In this document: one piece after another, positions 61,381 to 64,000 of the stretch
Layout: every line of letters starts with the position of its first letter
Position numbering within the stretch: the stretch's first letter is position 1
Assembly: GCA_023213215.1 (NCBI GenBank)
Contig: CP096136.1
Coordinates: forward strand, 1,860,001 to 1,924,000
Reading direction: 5' to 3'
Length of the DNA stretch: 64,000 nt
Origin: Flavobacterium sp. JAD_PAG50586_2
Lineage (GTDB): Bacteria; Bacteroidota; Bacteroidia; Flavobacteriales; Flavobacteriaceae
Program-made: the position numbers and the translations under genes
Notes under the pieces: model-generated
What the model saw: only the letters and a program-made list of their open reading frames with translations
What the model was told of the DNA's origin: nothing
Database searches by the model: none

Positions 61381-61740
61381 TTAACCTTCCTTTCTCAATT
61401 TCTCCCGGTGCATTTCTCCCCATTCTGACAAGGCCTGCAATACATCTTTTAAAGTATGTGAATATTCCGTAGGCTCATAAGTTACCACAACCGGCGTCTG
61501 ATTGTGGACAGTTCGTTTTATAAGGCCGTTCAGTTCCAAATCCTTGAGTTCGTTACTGAGCACCTTTGCCGAAATGCCTTCTATAGTTCTCTGCAGTTCG
61601 TTAAAACGGATATTGCCTTCCTTTATGGCAATGATAATGCGAAGTTTCCACTTACCGCCAATGACATATAAAGCATCACCAACAGCAGTCAGTTTGCGGT
61701 TACATTCTAATTTTGATAAAGGTTCTAATACTTTTTCCAT
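61381..61740 (-). CDS. HxlR-family transcriptional regulator
   Basis: A 119-residue winged-helix protein with the HxlR signature: AVGDALYVIGGKWKLRIIIA, then IRFNELQRTIEGISAKVLSN, the recognition helix region, and a wing HNQTPVVVTYEPTEYSHTLK. Members often sense aldehydes or quinones and control the divergent oxidoreductase gene. Here the divergent gene encodes an azoreductase, which fits. Confidence 0.93.
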   Translation of the reverse strand: MEKVLEPLSKLECNRKLTAVGDALYVIGGKWKLRIIIAIKEGNIRFNELQRTIEGISAKVLSNELKDLELNGLIKRTVHNQTPVVVTYEPTEYSHTLKDVLQALSEWGEMHREKLRKEG

Positions 61741-61755
61741 AGTTTTTCTCTTGAT

Positions 61756-61825
61756 GGTTACTAAAAGGTAACTACTTACCTTAAGTACACTACTAACTTT
61801 AAGTAACCAAAGATACGTAATTTTG
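61756..61825. promoter_or_regulatory. Divergent operator/promoter between hxlR-type gene and azoR
   Basis: Nested inverted repeats: GGTAA-CTAC-TTACC (61767-61780) and an outer pair GGTTACT (61756-61762) / AGTAACC (61802-61808). TAATTTTG (61818-61825) is an exact -7 match for the azoR direction. The outer arm ends ten bases before it, so a bound regulator could block polymerase. Confidence 0.6.
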
Positions 61826-61849
61826 CCTTATAATTCTAAAACAGATAAA

Positions 61850-62449
61850 ATGAAGAATATATTGCACGTGATTTCAAGTCCAAGAGGCGGGGAGTCTATA
61901 AGTATAAAGCTGGGAAACTCCATTACAGACCAGCTAATAGAGGAATATCCGGGAAGCACTTTAACCCATTTGGATCTAAATGTTAATCCGTATCCACATT
62001 TGTCTGACGAACAGATAAACGCTATGCGAACGCAGCCTGCTCAACATTCTGAGATACAAAAAGAATTGGTTAAGCGTTCCGACGAAGCCATTGCCCAGCT
62101 TTTTGATACTGATATAATTGTAATCAGCCTTCCGCTTTACAATTTTAGCATCCCATCAACCTTAAAAAGCTGGCTGGACCACATCCTTCGTGCCGGGCAT
62201 ACATTTGGTTATACTTCAGAAGGTCCGAAGGGATTAGTCACAGGTAAGAAAGTATATATAGCTTTTGCTTCTGGTAATATCTATTCAGATGGACCCTACC
62301 AGGCTTATGATTTTGCAATTCCTTATTTAAAGACAGCCCTAGGTTTTATTGGACTGAACGATGTTTCAGTCATAAGGGCAGAAGGAACAGCAATATCAGG
62401 AGTAATGGAAAATGCGTTGGAAAAAGCAATAGAAAGTATTTCAGTGTAA
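61850..62449 (+). CDS. azoR: FMN-dependent NADH-azoreductase/quinone reductase
   Basis: A 199-residue flavodoxin-like reductase starting at ATG 61850 (MKNILHVISSPRGGES), which gives the family N-terminus; an upstream ATG at 61823 would add nine residues. FMN-binding elements are SSPRGGESISIKLGNSI, PLYNFSIPSTLKSWLDHILR and AGHTFGYTSEGPKGLVTGKK. AzoR reduces quinones and azo compounds by two electrons, protecting against electrophile stress. It is divergent from the HxlR-type regulator. Confidence 0.93.
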   Translation: MKNILHVISSPRGGESISIKLGNSITDQLIEEYPGSTLTHLDLNVNPYPHLSDEQINAMRTQPAQHSEIQKELVKRSDEAIAQLFDTDIIVISLPLYNFSIPSTLKSWLDHILRAGHTFGYTSEGPKGLVTGKKVYIAFASGNIYSDGPYQAYDFAIPYLKTALGFIGLNDVSVIRAEGTAISGVMENALEKAIESISV

Positions 62450-62472
62450 AAGATAATTTAGGTATTAACAAA

Positions 62473-62507
62473 AAACCCGCCTCAATTAAGAAGCGGGTTT
62501 TTTTATT
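62473..62507. terminator. Terminator between azoR and tsf
   Basis: AAACCCGC / GCGGGTTT, 8-bp stem with A and T runs. Serves azoR and probably also tsf from the other side. Confidence 0.75.
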
Positions 62508-62566
62508 TGTTTTGGAATTCTGACCCAAGCGTAGCTAACTGACGCAGTAAACAAGTTCAGAATAAA

Positions 62567-63396
62567 TTATCCTAAAGCAACTCTTTTGAATCCTGTTACA
62601 GTCAAACCAGCATCAACCGATCTAACGTAAGCAGTAACACTCATCGCGCTATCTTTAATATAATCCTGGTTTACCAAAGTATTGTCTTTAAAGAAACGTT
62701 GTAATTTACCTTTAGCGATGTTTTCAATCATAGCTTCTGGTTTACCTTCCTGACGTAACATATCTTTAGCGATTTCAATTTCCTTAGCAATTGTATCTGC
62801 ATCAACACCAGCTTCGTCTAAAGCGATTGGGTTCATAGCAGCAGCCTGCATAGCCACGTTTCTTGCAGCTTCTTCAGCTCCGTCAACATTAGCAGAAAGT
62901 GCTACCAAAGTAGCAATTTTGTTACCAGCATGGATGTAAGAACCAATAAAAGCACCAGATAATTTTTCGAAAGAAGCGATTTCAATTTTTTCTCCGATAA
63001 CACCAGTCTGCTCAATTAATTTTTCAGCAACAGTGATTCCGTTGAAATCTGAAGCTAAAAATGCTTCTTTTGAATCGAAGTTCAATGCTTGGTTTGCTAA
63101 GTCTGTAGCTAGTTTTACGAAACCTTCATTTTTTCCAACGAAGTCCGTTTCGCAGTTTAATGTGATAACAACACCTGAAGTTTTGTCGGCACTTACTACA
63201 GCGATTGCAGCTCCTTCTGTAGATTCTCTGTCAGAACGGTTAGCAGCCACTTTTTGACCTTTTTTCTAAGGTTTTCGATTGCTAAATCAAAATCTCCTTC
63301 AGCTTCTACCAAAGCTTTTTTGCAGTCCATCATACCTGCACCCGTAATAGTTCTTAATTTATTTACGTCTGCAGCAGTAATTGTGATTGTTGACAT
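62567..63396 (-). CDS. tsf: Elongation factor Ts (frameshifted)
   Basis: The N-terminus ([20 protein letters not shown], then [20 protein letters not shown]) is the EF-Ts UBA-like domain. It breaks in the T6 run at 63260-63265 (gene-strand A6). One more A gives [20 protein letters not shown] and joins the long frame (~276 aa), with [19 protein letters not shown] content (here [20 protein letters not shown]). EF-Ts recycles EF-Tu and is essential, so a real frameshift is very unlikely. It follows rpsB on the minus strand. Confidence 0.95.
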
Positions 63397-63435
63397 AATA
63401 TTTTATTTTAAAAATTTAATTTTTGTAAAAAAAGA

Positions 63436-63523
63436 AATTCCAATTCTAAAATCCCAAATTCCAATTTTATTAAATCATCAAGATTGACAATTTGTTGGAA
63501 CTTGGAATTTTATTCTTGGAATT
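63436..63523. repeat. Large imperfect inverted repeat between rpsB and tsf
   Basis: Two 29-base arms (63436-63464 and 63495-63523) made of TTCCAA / TTGGAA words pair at about 24 of 29 positions with a 30-base loop. It would form a strong RNA hairpin inside the rpsB-tsf transcript. It resembles dispersed word-like intergenic repeats of flavobacteria. Confidence 0.65.
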
Positions 63524-63534
63524 AATTATTTGAT

Positions 63535-64000
63535 TTATTCTTCAGTTTTAGTTTCAGTAGCTTCTTCTGCTTCTGGAGCAGCTTCTACTTCTACCACTGC
63601 TTCCACTTCTGGGGCAGCTTCAGCAACCGAAGCTTCAACAGCAACAGTTACTTCTTCAACAGCATCAACTTCTGTAGCATCATCACCTTCTTTGTCAGAA
63701 GTTCTGTTTGCTAATCCGTCAATAACTGCAGCAGTTACTAAAGATAAAATTTTATCAATTGATTTTGAAGCATCATCATTGGCTGGGATAACGTAATCTA
63801 CTTCACGTGGATCAGAGTTAGTATCAACCATTGCGAAAACTGGAATGTTTAATTTTTGTGCTTCTTTTATTGCGATGTGTTCAGCTTTGATATCTACTAC
63901 AAATAATGCAGCAGGTAATCTAGACATATCAGCGATAGAACCTAAGTTCTTCTCTAATTTTGCACGAAGACGATCAACTTGAAGACGCTCTTTTTTAGAC
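63535..64000 (-). CDS. rpsB: 30S ribosomal protein S2, C-terminal part (5' end outside window)
   Basis: The frame is open to the right edge. Recognised parts are [60 protein letters not shown] and [20 protein letters not shown], all typical of S2. It ends with a ~50-residue acidic Glu/Val/Ala-rich extension not found in most bacteria but common in flavobacteria. First gene of the rpsB-tsf operon. Confidence 0.95.
   Translation of the reverse strand, partial: SKKERLQVDRLRAKLEKNLGSIADMSRLPAALFVVDIKAEHIAIKEAQKLNIPVFAMVDTNSDPREVDYVIPANDDASKSIDKILSLVTAAVIDGLANRTSDKEGDDATEVDAVEEVTVAVEASVAEAAPEVEAVVEVEAAPEAEEATETKTEE

Overview
The window is from a Bacteroidota chromosome, almost certainly Flavobacterium or a close relative in Flavobacteriaceae. 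The evidence is low GC, the gliding genes gldE and gldD behind mutY and ssb, several secreted proteins with type IX secretion (T9SS) C-terminal sorting domains, GLPGLI-family proteins, TonB-dependent receptors, and promoters of the form TTG-N17..21-TAnnTTTG. No rRNA, tRNA, CRISPR array or insertion sequence was recognised.

Layout. 1-1.7 kb: 3' part of penicillin-binding protein 1C. 2.0-3.6 kb: accessory locus A, made of a small HTH gene, a helical protein of unknown function, a terminator and an array of 21-bp degenerate repeats. 3.6-6.5 kb: a LexA-like S24 repressor divergent from a DnaQ-type exonuclease/GIY-YIG fusion and an AlkB-type dioxygenase, a likely damage-response module. 7.5-12.7 kb: two paralogous surface leucine-rich-repeat proteins with nearly identical 3' ends. 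12.8-18.6 kb: RNase G, a 30-residue basic ribosome-associated protein, HU, then mutY-ssb-gldE-gldD. 18.7-29.3 kb: a metal-binding lipoprotein, a DMT transporter, two M16 peptidases, L21/L27, an RCC1-repeat T9SS protein, adenosylhomocysteinase and a phosphopantetheinyl transferase. 29.5-35.2 kb: GGGP synthase, PnuC, DUF4301, ArfB, then a TPP riboswitch in front of a TonB receptor. 35.3-53.5 kb: mostly housekeeping genes (greA, HIT, histidine kinase, prolyl oligopeptidase, flavin reductase, aat, tag, queuosine-precursor transporter, M3 peptidase) with a few secreted proteins.

53.5-59.7 kb is the most striking accessory cluster. It holds three repeated cassettes, each a small secreted protein with a nearly identical signal peptide and a divergent Cys-containing mature part, then an intercistronic inverted repeat, then a GLPGLI-family protein. 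The last cassette runs into a TonB-type outer-membrane receptor. Two cassettes share a conserved upstream region with a perfect palindrome. Directly next to it, 59.9-61.3 kb, is accessory locus B, with the same architecture as locus A (HTH gene, ~240-residue helical protein, terminator, array of 21-bp repeats) but unrelated sequences. The window ends with a divergent HxlR regulator/azoreductase pair and the tsf-rpsB operon.

Caveat. Twelve genes carry single-base frameshifts, eleven of them in A/T runs and one of them in the essential gene tsf. This looks like homopolymer sequencing error rather than biology, so those genes are annotated at their reconstructed full length.
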